Source of the DNA: Lineus longissimus
Taxonomy: Eukaryota; Nemertea; Pilidiophora; Heteronemertea; Lineidae
Direction: 5' to 3'
DNA: 64,000 bases
NCBI RefSeq assembly: GCF_910592395.1
Contig: NC_088310.1
Location: forward strand, 9,743,501 to 9,807,500
Under the pieces are notes generated by a model. The model did not search any database. It saw nothing but the letters and a program-made list of their open reading frames with translations, and had not been told where the DNA came from. Made by a program: the position numbers and the translations under genes. Numbering within the stretch: the first letter of the stretch is position 1; each line of letters opens with the position of its first letter. Of the stretch, positions 1 to 12,400 are shown piece by piece.

Positions 1-19
1 CAATAAAAAAAGTAAAATA

Positions 20-197
20 CAGTGGAACCTCCCTTAGCGGACACCTCTCTTTTAAGGACAACCTCTCTATTAAAGACACTAGTTTCGGTCCCAAATTGGT
101 TGTTTCCATTCAATTTGACCTCTCTAATCAGGACACTTCTCTATTAAGGACAGCACTTGTCAGTCCTGAGGGTGTCATTAATAGAGAGGTTCTACTC
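20..197. mobile_element. pogo/Tigger-like MITE flanked by TA
   Basis: Ends CAGTGGAACCTCCC and GAGGTTCTACT, with TA on both sides (18-19, 198-199). Internal motifs TCTCTATTAAGGACA and TTCAATTTGACCTCTCTAAT recur in four other places in the window. No coding capacity. Confidence 0.75.
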
Positions 198-346
198 TAC
201 TAACTGTAACTGAACTACTAATACGATTAATGACTCGGACTATATGGAAGTTCACACGTATGGTGACCCTAAAGTTGGCTACTTCAAGAAATCTTTCAGC
301 TAGGTGAACTAAGTGTAAAAAGTAACAAAAAGGCATAATACTAATA

Positions 347-535
347 TGTGACCCGTCACAGCAAAACCAGTCGCATGTCGCACAGAAGATGAGCCTAAAT
401 GACACCAGGAGATAATGGAAGAAATTGATGTGCTCATATTTCACAAAAGGCAGACAATAGAGAAATGAACAAACAGTCCGTCTCAACCTGCCAAGCTCGG
501 AGCGACATGCGACTGGTTTTGCTGTAACGGTCACA
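347..535. mobile_element. TIR MITE (TGTGACC family) with TA duplication
   Basis: Inverted ends with TGTGACC outermost and AGTCGCATGTCGC / GCGACATGCGACT inside, and TA on each side (345-346, 536-537). Another copy is at 20685 and a partial one at 10337. Confidence 0.75.
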
Positions 536-958
536 TATCTCCTCATTAATTTGGCAAGTTGATGGATTATACCTCGTGTGACGTGCGCACTTGTTTTATA
601 TGCTTTTATATTTCTAGAGAAAAAACGGAATGATCACGAGGGATCTGTACATCGTTAAACATGAAAAATGTTGGCAAAGTTATTATAATAAGTTATTGGC
701 AACATTCAGAACAAGTAGGAAAAGCTTATATCAAGTTCTCAGTATGATTTGAGAGAAATTAACAATTACTTTATGATACTGTCAGGACCTGCTATCATTT
801 TATTTTGAACTTCCTTGTTTAACTTCATTACTTTACTTCACATGAAAGAGTGAACCCAAGGTTTGTGAAATCCCGGTGCTTGTTAAGTGTCATGCATACG
901 TAACTGTTTTGAAGTGGACGCTTCTGGTTGTCCTGTGGTATTTCACATAATGACAGTG

Positions 959-1180
959 TTAAAGGGGCAATATAGGCATGAACTAGGCAGGCAAGATAAA
1001 GTTACACAAAGTCGCCTATAGGGGTCTCTCACATCTCTCAGTTGGTCAAAATGATTCACGCTTGTACAAGGGATATATTTAGTGCTTAGTCTGACATGAC
1101 CAAGGGCCGTTACTGTGTATACTGGTCACTTGAAGATGGCCAAATTAGCCCCTCTCCTCCTGCCTATAGTCTCCCTTTAA
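959..1180. mobile_element. TTAA-flanked MITE (AGGGGACTATAGGCAG family)
   Basis: TTAA at 959-962 and 1177-1180. Ends AAGGGGCAATATAGGCATG and GCCTATAGTCTCCCTT are inverted. Shared interior: TGTAACTTT...TTGGCGAC / GTCGCC, GAGAGACCCC, GTCATGTC. TTAA target duplications are typical of piggyBac-type transposition. Confidence 0.75.
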
Positions 1181-2315
1181 TGCCTGAAATACGGTGTAAA
1201 TACACATATTTAACCACTTTGCTACAGGACGTTCCCCAATATTGTTTGATTGGCTGCAGCTTTCTGCGGCCTATTTGTGGCAGTGATGCAACGCCATGCA
1301 TTGTATTACATTGAGTCATTCATGATGTCAGACTAATTCGGTTGATCATATCGGGCAAAATGAGGCCCCGGGCCAAACTACCAGTCCGCAGTTGTGAAGT
1401 GGTTGATAAGTATAGATTTTCTGCACTCTTCCCGAATTTTGCTTCATGTGATACCCCTGTGAATCGCTGACCATCACAAATATTTACCGGCACTTGTAAA
1501 CTTCCTGTTTATCGAGCAGTGCTGGTATCCATCTGGAGTTTTCGCTGTCTAAAACAAATCAATGTTCTCAAAACTGGAATAAGCTATACTATTTCTGACA
1601 AAATTTTCTTTGAAGTTGGGGGGGGGGATTTGAACTTTTGTGGTGTATGTGTATATCTGTTCATCTGTTCATCTGTTCATCAGTTCATTTTGTCTCTCTG
1701 CAAATGTTTTAGTTCTTCATAATGTGTATTTCTATTTCTTTCTTTAACTGGAAAAAATGCAGTCACTTTTGGTACCAAAAATTCATCTGGATTGAACAAC
1801 GTCATGGCACAAAAAAATATAATGTCTGCTCCAACACACAATCAAAAATCTTCAGACTCAGATGGATTTCGAAATGTTAATTTGTTAAAAAATAGCAAAG
1901 TAAGTCTTTGAAATGTCCCAAATTTTAATTGTCTCAGCTAAAAAAATTTAAAATTCAGAGTCAGGTTTCATAATCTGCTGTGATGTTTAGAATACAGGTG
2001 AGTGATAGGAGAAAAATGTCATTGTAACTAGTATAAATATTATAACGGTACCTAAAATAGTTGTCATTTGATGATTTCAGTAAATACTATTATAGCAAGG
2101 ATTATCACGGTCGAATTCCGTACGGTTTAGTATTTTTGGGATTGAAATTTGAGATCTCTTCATTACTTTGATTCTTTCCCTCCCTTTTCAGATATGAACC
2201 CCGGTCTCCTTTTCATTTCAAACCAATTTTTTTATATCCCCCAAGATTATTCACTGGAGTAGAACAGTCTCTTGACTACTACTACATGTAGTACTCGATA
2301 AAAAAATCATAATCT

Positions 2316-2684
2316 TTAAGTGATACTATGATGTGATTTACAACTTTGCGGAAATACGTCCGTTTTTAATTGTTGATCACAAATGTAAAGCTCAAATTTT
2401 CCATTTTTGATTAGATTTATTATAAAGTCGCTGTTTTAATTGAATGTAAACCACGGCGACCGCAAAAATGTTCATGTTGTGACGTCATCAACGAAAAACG
2501 TCGTCGGCGTAGCGCAATTTCAACGGCATCGAAGCGAGCTGTCCGGGCGGGATTAAAACCATCAATTTCTAGAAAATGTGCATTTCGATTCGAAAACCTT
2601 ACCGGTTTATGAGAAAGTGACGTAGTCATTTGTCAAAAAGCGCTAAACATTATATGGTGAAATTTGACACGAGTTACCCTTTAA
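2316..2684. mobile_element. TTAA-flanked repeat containing TGACGTCA
   Basis: About 370 bp between TTAA words. Starts GTGATACTATGATGTGATTT and ends GACACGAGTTACCCTT. A second, shorter copy is at 19154-19481. Interior has TTGTGACGTCATCAACGAAA. Confidence 0.7.
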
Positions 2685-3425
2685 AAGGGATTAAAGAGTG
2701 AACTATGTTTCGGAAAAACATGAAATATATCAACAGAAGACTGAGACAAGATGATTGTATAACTAACTGGTATGGCTAACAACTACATCTTAAACATGTT
2801 AAAGTCTCATGTTCAATACATGTACATTTCGTTTTGTCCCAGGTCAGAATGTTACCTGACATAACAGTACCCATTTTCTAAAAGTTTCATAAACGTGTAC
2901 TTGTTGATTTCATCTGGTCCCAGGTGAGAATGCTGCCCGACGTTACAATGTCCATTTTCTTTTCATTTGGTTCTGGTGGCCCTGAAAATGCCTTTATTTT
3001 GTATCAGTTATGTTTGGTTTGAATGTTGTATTTTCCAATGTGTTTCTACTGTTATTTTTACCAATTTAAAGCTAATTTCTTGTAGTGTAAGTTCCTTTCC
3101 TCTCTCTTTCTCTCTTTTATGTCTTACATGATTCTGTCCGTTTCTGAAAAAATGATTTCGTTATCAAACCAATCTTCTATGGTCCAACTGATCTTAAATC
3201 CTGTCTCTCACAATGTAAATTCTGAATTCTTTTCTCTGTCTCAAATTCCTACTTAATAAGTTATAGCAATAATTATTCTATTTTAGTACAAAGTCTGTCA
3301 CTATTTCCTTGTTTCAAGTTTAGTACATGTATTTCCAATGTCATTTTAAGACAAAACACATTTTTTGGCATGTTTTTCGAAATTTTGTATTCAAATCTTA
3401 ATCTTTAACACTTGCTTTATTTCAG

Positions 3426-3469
3426 GCCTCTTCCCGGATATGGCTTCTTGAACAAACCACAATCAACAG
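3426..3469 (+). CDS. ERO1: ERO1 exon, proline-rich linker (first exon seen in window)
   Basis: Acceptor ttattTCAG and donor GTTAGT flank a 44-nt exon. The first base completes a codon from an upstream exon, then it reads [14 protein letters not shown] and ends in phase 1. It matches the region after ENCF...R-PLNPL in animal ERO1, just before the LEGLC block. It is short and poorly conserved, so it rests mainly on splice signals, phase and collinearity. Confidence 0.7.
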
Positions 3470-6400
3470 GTTAGTTTAAAAATTGACACGAAATAACTTT
3501 TTGACACTTTTGGAATTACAAAAATGTGTGTTTGATCTCAATTTTCATCTGTATTTACAGACCTTTGACTGTTGCTAATCTTTAGTGATTCTGACGAGCC
3601 CATCTACTCAGATTTTCTAGATATTTCATATTTGCACCTTCCTGTCAGCTTAAGTGTTTGACCTTGATAATTTTATTGGGACTGTTGCTCAATACACGAG
3701 AAGAACTTTAAGGGTACGATTTCCTTCGGGTTTGAAGTTATCAATAATTTAATGTACATTCAAAACTCTAAAAGAAATTCATGTATTTTGAAATGTAGGC
3801 CATGAAATAAAATCGGGTAAGTCCTCAAATGCAATACAATCTGAATAAGTTGTTGGTCTGAGTGGTATTTCCAAGCGTTCCCTTATCAGTTTGATTTTGG
3901 CTGTGCTTATAAATGAGTTAGAAAGAAATGCGGCTGTGGTGTCGGGGGTTAGTGTTAGGGAAGGACGATTTTGGATGCTAGGATACTTACATCAGGACTC
4001 ACATAGAAATAGCCAGTTTGGTAAAATAAAGGGACTGCCATAAAAATAGCCGTACATACAATTGTTGTTTTCATAATATGGTAATTTTGATAGTGTCATA
4101 AATTGTAAACCAAAAGTTTCAATTCGCGTGGTTAATCTGAAAATCTGTCAGTTAACTAATGAGTCAAAATAGGGCCACAAATTCAATGACACTGGCCACT
4201 TTTTGTTCATGTGAATGTGTTTTTTGAGGCTCGGATCTTTAAAGGACATTTACCCTCGGCCCCGCCATTACAATTTGTCTTCGTTTTAAAGATATAGCCT
4301 TTCAGGACCACTCTGGTAAGTGTTTCCTGAGAGCTGAATGCCGAAGTCAATTTGGTAGACTGCAGCCTGGAATGCTACATTCTTATAATGGGGGAAAATG
4401 CAACTCACATAGCATGAAGCTGCTGCAAGCTTTGGACCAGCAATTAGTGCTGAAGTATTGTGTTACAAAAGGCAATTAGGGCTGAAGCATTGTGTTACAA
4501 AAAGGCAATTGGTGCTGAAATATTGTGTTTCAAAGAGGCAATTAGTGCTGAAATATTGTGTTACAAAAAGGCAATTAGTGCTGAAATATTGTGTTTCAAA
4601 GAGGCAATTAGTGCTGAAGCATTGTGTTACAAATGGCAATTACAAATGTAGTGCTGAAGCGTTGTGTTCTTAGGAGGCATTAAGTGCTGAAGCATTATGT
4701 TGTATAATAAAGGCAATTTGTGCTGAAACGTTGTGTTTCAAAAAGGCAATTAGTGTTGAAGCAGTGTGTTATCAGGCAATTAGTGCTAAAGTATTTTGTC
4801 AGATAAAGGCAATTAGTCCTGATGCACTGGGTTTAATGAAGAAAAAAATATTGTTGTAAATTGATGGTGGTGTAACACAATATATAATATTGATGAACAC
4901 AAAAAGGTACAAAGTCTTGGATCTTGTTGCCATGCTGAACTTGTTTTCAAGGACTTCATGTTTACATTGCTCTTGGGCAAAAAGAACAGAGCTTGCAGTA
5001 GCGCTGCTCGGGGGATTAATCAGAATGCAGGTTTTGCACTGACTGGTCGTACACCATTGGTTCTGGGGCGCACCAAATAAGATACCAGGATTCAGTCATG
5101 TTATTTCACAGGATTCTGATCATGGTTTACTTCAATACACTGAGAGTGCTAGGGTCTGTAGCATGTGAAGCAAAAAAAAACTAAATGGTTAAGTTTCTCT
5201 GCAGACTCCCCCACTTATTTGACTTCAAAATACAATATCTACAGCCCCTTATGGTATCATACTTTAAAAACACGATCCCATATTTATTTCCTAAATATGT
5301 GTTGACCCTGGTTTCTGTCATTTCCTAGAACCTTCATTGAAGCCCCTTACGATGAGGACAGAATTACGTCAACATGATTCCCTTCATTTGAAATCCAACC
5401 CAACAAATGCATCAGTAGGCCCGTACAACATAATAAAGGTTACGGAAGAGCAAAGTACGGTATATTAGCACACTGTTGCGTCTCGCTATGTTTCGCTGCC
5501 TTCTTTGACGAGAGGGCTGATTGTTTGTGGGATAGTGTCCGGGATCTCGATGTTGCTGATCAGTGCTTTATGTTGTGTGTGTGTGGCTTTAAAGAAAAGC
5601 ATACTGTACAGAATCTCGATTTAGGATAATAATTAAAAAATAGTAAAAAGAAGTAAGGAAACTTGAAAAGATCTTTATTCTAAATTTCCAAGTAAGCCTG
5701 CATGTCGCCTGTTTTTAAACAGGCACTGGATGGTGACACTTGTGTGTCAGACAGAGTTGAGTGCACCGCAGATTAAAATTTTATTGCGAAATGTGCGATA
5801 ATGATGGTGAAATAAGTGATAAAAGTTTGCTGGTCTAGGAGAAACTCATTTGTCTTGGCAACGTGCAATAAAATAGTACCAGTTGATGAATTATACCACA
5901 CGTCGCAGCGATGACAGATTTATGTTGCAGGCAACTGACTAGCAATTTTTGTCACATGCAATAAATATTGCATGTCTGCAATAAAAATTGCAAGTCTCCA
6001 GCACGCTTTAGCCACATCGTTTGTCAAGTACAGTATGCTTTGTTCTTCAGGCTTCTCTTTCTAACCTGTCTGTTTCCGCCATGTTTTCAGAGGCTAATAA
6101 GATGGAAAAGTGGGGTAGGCAACTGTTGTTTTGTGATATCTATCTGTCTGTTATCTCTGTCACTCTTTGCTCAACTAACACTGCTTACCATCAACACCAA
6201 GGGCATAAGTCTTTGAGAGGTCTTAGAAATGAGTTGTAGACCTATGATCCGAAAGGTTATTTGATTTCAAAACGACAGTTAAATATATTCATCAGTTGAC
6301 TTTCAAAGAAAAATCCCAAAATTTAAAAGAAACTTGAAATATGCCTACGTGAACTTTAGAAATATGCATATTTTGTTATAAAACTTGACCAAATCATATC

Positions 6401-9400
6401 ACCAGTGATGCACTATGTATTGTCATCAAATAACCAGAAATATTTGAATTAACTTTTAACTTGTGTTACCAAACTAACTTCTTGATCCCACCACCCTTTT
6501 GAATAAATTGTGCCTGCAATTATCTGCAAGATATTTGATTTAGCATGTGAATGTAGTTAGTAACCATCAGTATCTATAGAACCAAAAACTTGTTCCTTTA
6601 AAGTACTTTGAAGTAATAAGATTTTGACAGAACTTTAAGGATTCATCTCTATTTGTTGAAGATATTTTGGACAGTTAACTTATGTATTAACAATAGAGAT
6701 CAGATGACCCAGAGTTTTTGAGAAGCCGAAAGTTTTTGTGAATAAATTTTTACAAATATCCAGAATTATCAAGTTATTAACTGTCCAAAGTATCAACATG
6801 TAAACAATATATAATATTCATTTTACTGATAAGAACTTCAAGAAGCATGCTGGAGTCTTGAAACGGCTTCAAAGTTGACGATCCACGTGTCCAAGCCTAG
6901 TAGAGTTCACGGGTGATCAAATCTCGCTCAGATCCCATTTCAAATAATTTTCACAACTCTTGAGGGCTTTAAATTATTACCACAATTGCCAAAAGTGTAT
7001 GAGAGAAAATGCTAAATAATGTAAGTACCAAGAATTAAAATTTAATTTATTCATTTTCACCAGTGCAGTGCAGTTTTCATAATTTGTTGCCTTATTAATA
7101 CTTTTTAATACCGCACTGTGCCTGCATATACCCGATACATTATTTTGTTTCCTCCAATATTTGATGATTGTGGCATCGATGCCAAGTCCTCAAAGAGATG
7201 CCTCCCTGAATGTATTCATTATCCCAACCATTCATTTCCGTCACTAACCCAGCAGACCTTTCCATTACTGTTTTTGCCATGTGTCATTTTTAGCTACAGT
7301 CCATATCACAATTGACTTCCATCATGCTTCGCGTCATTGACACGTGAGTTACGCGCCAATGACGCACTAGTCTCGCACTTGTCTCTACATGTATGTTTCG
7401 CGTAAATTATGCGCGACCCGAACTGGGCTCGAAAGACGCAAATTTAGGGATGACAGTTGTGATTTGGACTGTATGATGCAGTGGTGTTTTCCAGTGCATG
7501 AATGTATGAAATGGCTGTCTAACAATGTCAAATGCTGTGACAGACATTGTCAGCATGTTTTGATGTGACAGTCTCTCAAAATTGCTTTTCATCATGTCAT
7601 TCCTTGCTTACTAACCCTTCAACGATCCCCATGCGTTTCTCCAACTACTTAGTAATGAATTAAAACCGACAATTTTCACCATGAATTTCACCAGATAGTG
7701 AGTGGCTTATCAAGACCCGTAAGTGTTTTGTGTTTTTCGAAAAGTCCAGAGATCTTAATATAGTTCACCAGGAACTGTTACCAATCTAGCTCCTTCTGAT
7801 TACACTCGAATACTGTATTCCTCCTGTCTTATCTTGTCTCTTACTCTCATTAGGTGTGTATGGCTATTTTACATTTTCTGTAACTTTCCTTCTTATAAAC
7901 TCATATTCCTTTCTGAAGTGCAGCCGAAACATGAGGGATGAGACATCATGGATTTTCTTCTTTTCTTACTTTACTCTCGTTTTCTTGCAGGTGATATGAC
8001 CTTTGCCTTATTATCATTGCCAGAATTTTTCTTTCTTTCCTTTACAGCTCTCTTGCAAAAACTTCTGCCGGGTACTAGTCCTAGGTTCAGTACATAAAAG
8101 CATGAAAAAGGTGCCGAGATATTTGCTATCCTAGACCAATAATTTTTCTGCCTCGCCGAGAGAAAATCCTTTTCCAGCTGTTCAAATTGACTTGCCTTTC
8201 AGTTCTGTGTGTTTATTATGGGAACTCAAAATGTGTTTTTTTAATTTGATGCGAGATCCACAGGTGCTTCCCCCCAAGTCTTTCCCATACTGAGACCTGA
8301 TCTTCTCATAGGTACTCCATTCCTAATCACATAATCGCCCTGGCAAATCCGTATTCTTCCGACTGTGTGTAAGGCGAGACACACATTGCCTGGCACGCCA
8401 TCCTTCTGTGGACATTTGTGGGTTTTGTGGCAACATGTTGCAATAAAATACCAACAAAGCTTGAAATGAGTGAAAGTTGTGGTATGGTGTTTTTCAATGC
8501 AATTGGTGCTAAACTAACAGGTCTTTGCTTCAGAAATTGAGAAAATATCCAGTGCAAAATGTACATGACACACATACATTTGGTGTTAAACTAACCTTTG
8601 CTTCAGAAATTGAGAAAATATCCAGTGCAAAATGTGCGTGACGCACGTACATTTTGTAGGGTTGGCACGCCAGCACAATGAGGAAATAGAACTGATTTGC
8701 TGTGGTTTGTGATATCAAAAGCATTTCCAACTGCTAACTCTTCCTTCTCATCTTTTGTTTTGTTTCAGCCGACTACCTTGAAGGTAACCAAGGGCCTATG
8801 TTGTTTTATTGGTTTCTTCAATTGCACTTTGTAGTGAAGCTACCCAAGCATCGCAACATCTTTTTACTAATGTTTTTAATATGTTCTGAGTTCTATTGGC
8901 CAGAGACCGTATTAGACCTTGCGTATCAGGTTCTTAACTCCTTGCTTCTCTTACTCTCTCAACAATTCAAAAATCTAATAATGCCCGTACAACTGTCACT
9001 TCATGATTCATGCCATACTCTCATTCCTAAACAAGTAGTTTTGTAGCGTAGAGTTGTGTGATTAGGATTAGCCGTGTAAAATTGCTTCCAAGTCTTCAAC
9101 AGTTGCTGGGCTCTCTGTAGAAAGTACACATCAACCTAGTTTCAAAAAGTTAAAGTGCTATTTGCAATGTTTGCAAATCTAGTAGCTAACTGTGTCTGTC
9201 TGAGTGGACAGTACCCCCTCAATTATCTGTTGATCCATGTTGTTTAAAAGTTGCCCGATGGAAATGCTAGTGTAAACCTATCTGCATAGGTGGCAGTAGC
9301 ATTTGCAATGTCACTATGTGTTCTACAGGGTGGCCCAGAATTATTTTCCCTCACACAATGGATACACAATAGAATTCTATTGTGCATGGGAAAATAATTC

Positions 9401-12400
9401 TGGGCAACCCTGTGGTAATCTACATGTAGTTTTAACTACATGTAATACAACAACTGCAATTGTCATCTATGGGAATAGGTTTGCACTAAGATTTTTTCAG
9501 AGGGCCGCATGTTAACAATGTACTTGAACCTGGCCCGACCCTTAATAGGGTTTGGGAGGGGACTTGAGCAAGGAAAGTTCCTAATGAGATTATATTGGTC
9601 TGCTCTGTAAATTACAGGCATAGATTATAAAAGAATAGACAGGGAGACTCTTTAAGTTGATTATAGACACGAAAACTAACCTGTTGAATACGGATTCTTT
9701 TCAAAAGAAACATATCAATAGTCGTAGTTCCACCTATCATAAAACCCCGTGTTTTTTCAAGACCCGTGTCTTCGCCGTGTGTCAAAAAACCCGCGGCGCA
9801 CTTACACCTATCAGTTGTGTTAGATAATGGTTAATAGCCCCGGCAACAGGTGCGCTGTAGGTAGGGAGCTCTCCTGTTTCTTTCCCGTTGGAGGGGGCGC
9901 AATACCGAGGCAAATACACCGCGCCATCTGTCGCCGGATCTCAGAACTTGCAATTGCCGTGTCTATTCAGATTCCACCTATCAAAAAACTCGTGTTGAAC
10001 ACGGGTCTAAATTAGCCCCCGATTAGCCCCATTGAGCTTGATGGGGCTAATAGACACGGGGATTTGACACACAGGTCTATTTAGACACGGCAATTCATAG
10101 GTGTAAGCGCAAAAGACACGGGGATTTGATAGGTGGAAGTACGCGACTATTGTATTCGCCGACTTTGTTAAGAAAGATATTGGGTAGCTTCCTCTCATAA
10201 TTCGAGTTTCTTGCCTGTTTGATTTCTTCAATGCGTGTAATCTATTTCTCCTCCAATGAACATTAATCTGGGCAACAACACGTACATGCAACAATATAGC
10301 TTGTGTATCAAATCTAATGATTTAAGGTTTGACCATATGTGACCCACCACAGTAAAATGAGTCGCATGTCCTTCGAGCTTGACAGGTTGAGACGGACTGG
10401 TTGTTCATTTCACTATTGTCTGCCTTTTGTGAAATATGAGTGTATCAATTTCTTCTATTATGTCCTAAGATCTTTGGTAGCTATGAAATGTCAGTTTTTA
10501 TAAAGCACTTTATGCTGTGCAGGTATACTGTCTCAAAGCACTTGACATTTATTCCCTAGTCTACTCCAGAAACGTTTCTCTGAAAACCATCATTCTCCAC
10601 ACATACTGCACTTCACTTGGCCATTTCAGGCCAGTTGAAAGTACCAGGTAGCACATTCTGAGCCTGGAACCCACGACCATCTGATCACAAGTCATATGGT
10701 CTTACCCCGTGCCACCGTGAATCCCAAAATCTGCTCAAGACTGAGTCGATTAAGTTATAACTGAGCATTGGAGAATCTCGTAACATTCAGCGGGTTAAAA
10801 GTGAGCCATTTGCGGGTAATTCTGAAGAGCAATTTGAGGGTCATTCTGAAAAACAATGAAAGTTGCATGGACGTCGTGTTGGACCAGATGATGTTAAGTT
10901 TTATCACATGCTGCATTGGAAAGGATTTATGGAAGTTGCTGGTGCCGTATTTTAGGGGGAAATTGCACCAGGCTTTCATCTCTCATAATTCTATACTGCA
11001 TGATCTACCATGATCTAACTGACTGTAGGTATCTACACAGCGAATAAACATGGTTCTGAATAGCTTCAAAAGACAACATCATTGCTGCAAGGCAGTTGGT
11101 GACTTCAAAGTCGTATTTTTTTTCGTACCATGTATGTGTGTGTGCATCACTGTTTTCACTCAATTATTCTTAAAAGTGTAATAATTTGTGAACAGGGAGG
11201 TTTTTTAGCAGATTTCCTGGATTACGAGTTGCGAATTGTTAATATTTCTCCAAGAACGTGATGACGCAATCATTGTTTTTGTGCAGCAGTTACTCCAGGA
11301 AGGGTCACCCGAAAAGCAAAATTCTTTTGCCAATAATCCATTGCATTCTCTTACAAGCAGCGAGCTTTGAATTCATGGCAACAAACTGGCCAAGCTGTTA
11401 CAAATTCATTACATTCTTGCTGCATCTGGAGTTTTAAACAGATGCAGAACTGGGCAAGCATTTCCGGCTCCTTCAAATACTTAACCTTGAATGTCCCGGC
11501 TATCTGAGAAAACAGGATGAGTTGATTTGAAACAAAAAATTTGTAATTCATTAGATTTGTGAAATCTTCATGATGATGTACACATACATGGTTTGTACTT
11601 TAAGGTATGTGATAAACAGCTGCTCAGATGGTGTTTGGGTGTGTTTGCTGATATGTTTGACAAACAGCCGCTCAGATGGTATTTGGGTGTGTTCACTGAT
11701 ACGTTTGACAAACAGCCGCTCAGATGGTATTTGGGTGTGTTTGCTGATACGTTTGACAAACAGCCGCTCAGATGGTATTTGGATGTGTTCACTGATACGT
11801 TTGACAAACTGCCGCTCAGATGGTATTTGGGTGTGTTCACTGATACGTTTGACAAACAGCCGCTCAGATGGTATTCGGTAGTGTTTGCTGATACCTTTGA
11901 CAAACAACCACTCAGATGGTATTTGGGTGTGTTCACTGATATGTTTGACAAACAGCCGCTCAGATGGTATTTGGGTGTGTTCACTGATACCTTTGACAAA
12001 CAACCACTCAGATGGTATTTGGGTGTGTTCACTGATATGTTTGACAAACAGCCGCTCAGATGGTATTTGGGTGTGTTCACTGATATGTTTGACAAACAGC
12101 CGCTCAGATGGTATTTGGGTGTGTTCACTGATACCTTTGACAAACAGCCGCTCAGATGGTATTTGGGTGTGTTCACTGATATGTTTGACAAACAACCACT
12201 CAGATGGTATTTGGGTGTGTTCACTGATACGTTTGACAAACAGCCGCTCAGATGGTATTTGGGTGTGTTCACTGATATGTTTGACAAACAACCACTCAGA
12301 TGGTATTTGGGTGTGTTCACTGATACGTTTGACAAACAGCCGCTCAGATGGTATTTGGGTGTGTTCACTGATATGTTTGACAAACAACCACTCAGATGGT

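Larger units (their letters stand above)
198..3425. other. ERO1 intron or upstream sequence, no further exon recognised
   Basis: Apart from the MITEs at 347-535, 959-1180 and 2316-2684 and a (TGTTCATC)4 stretch at 1658-1690, I see no coding exon. The exon carrying ENCF...R expected before 3426 was not found here and is probably upstream of the window. Confidence 0.5.
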
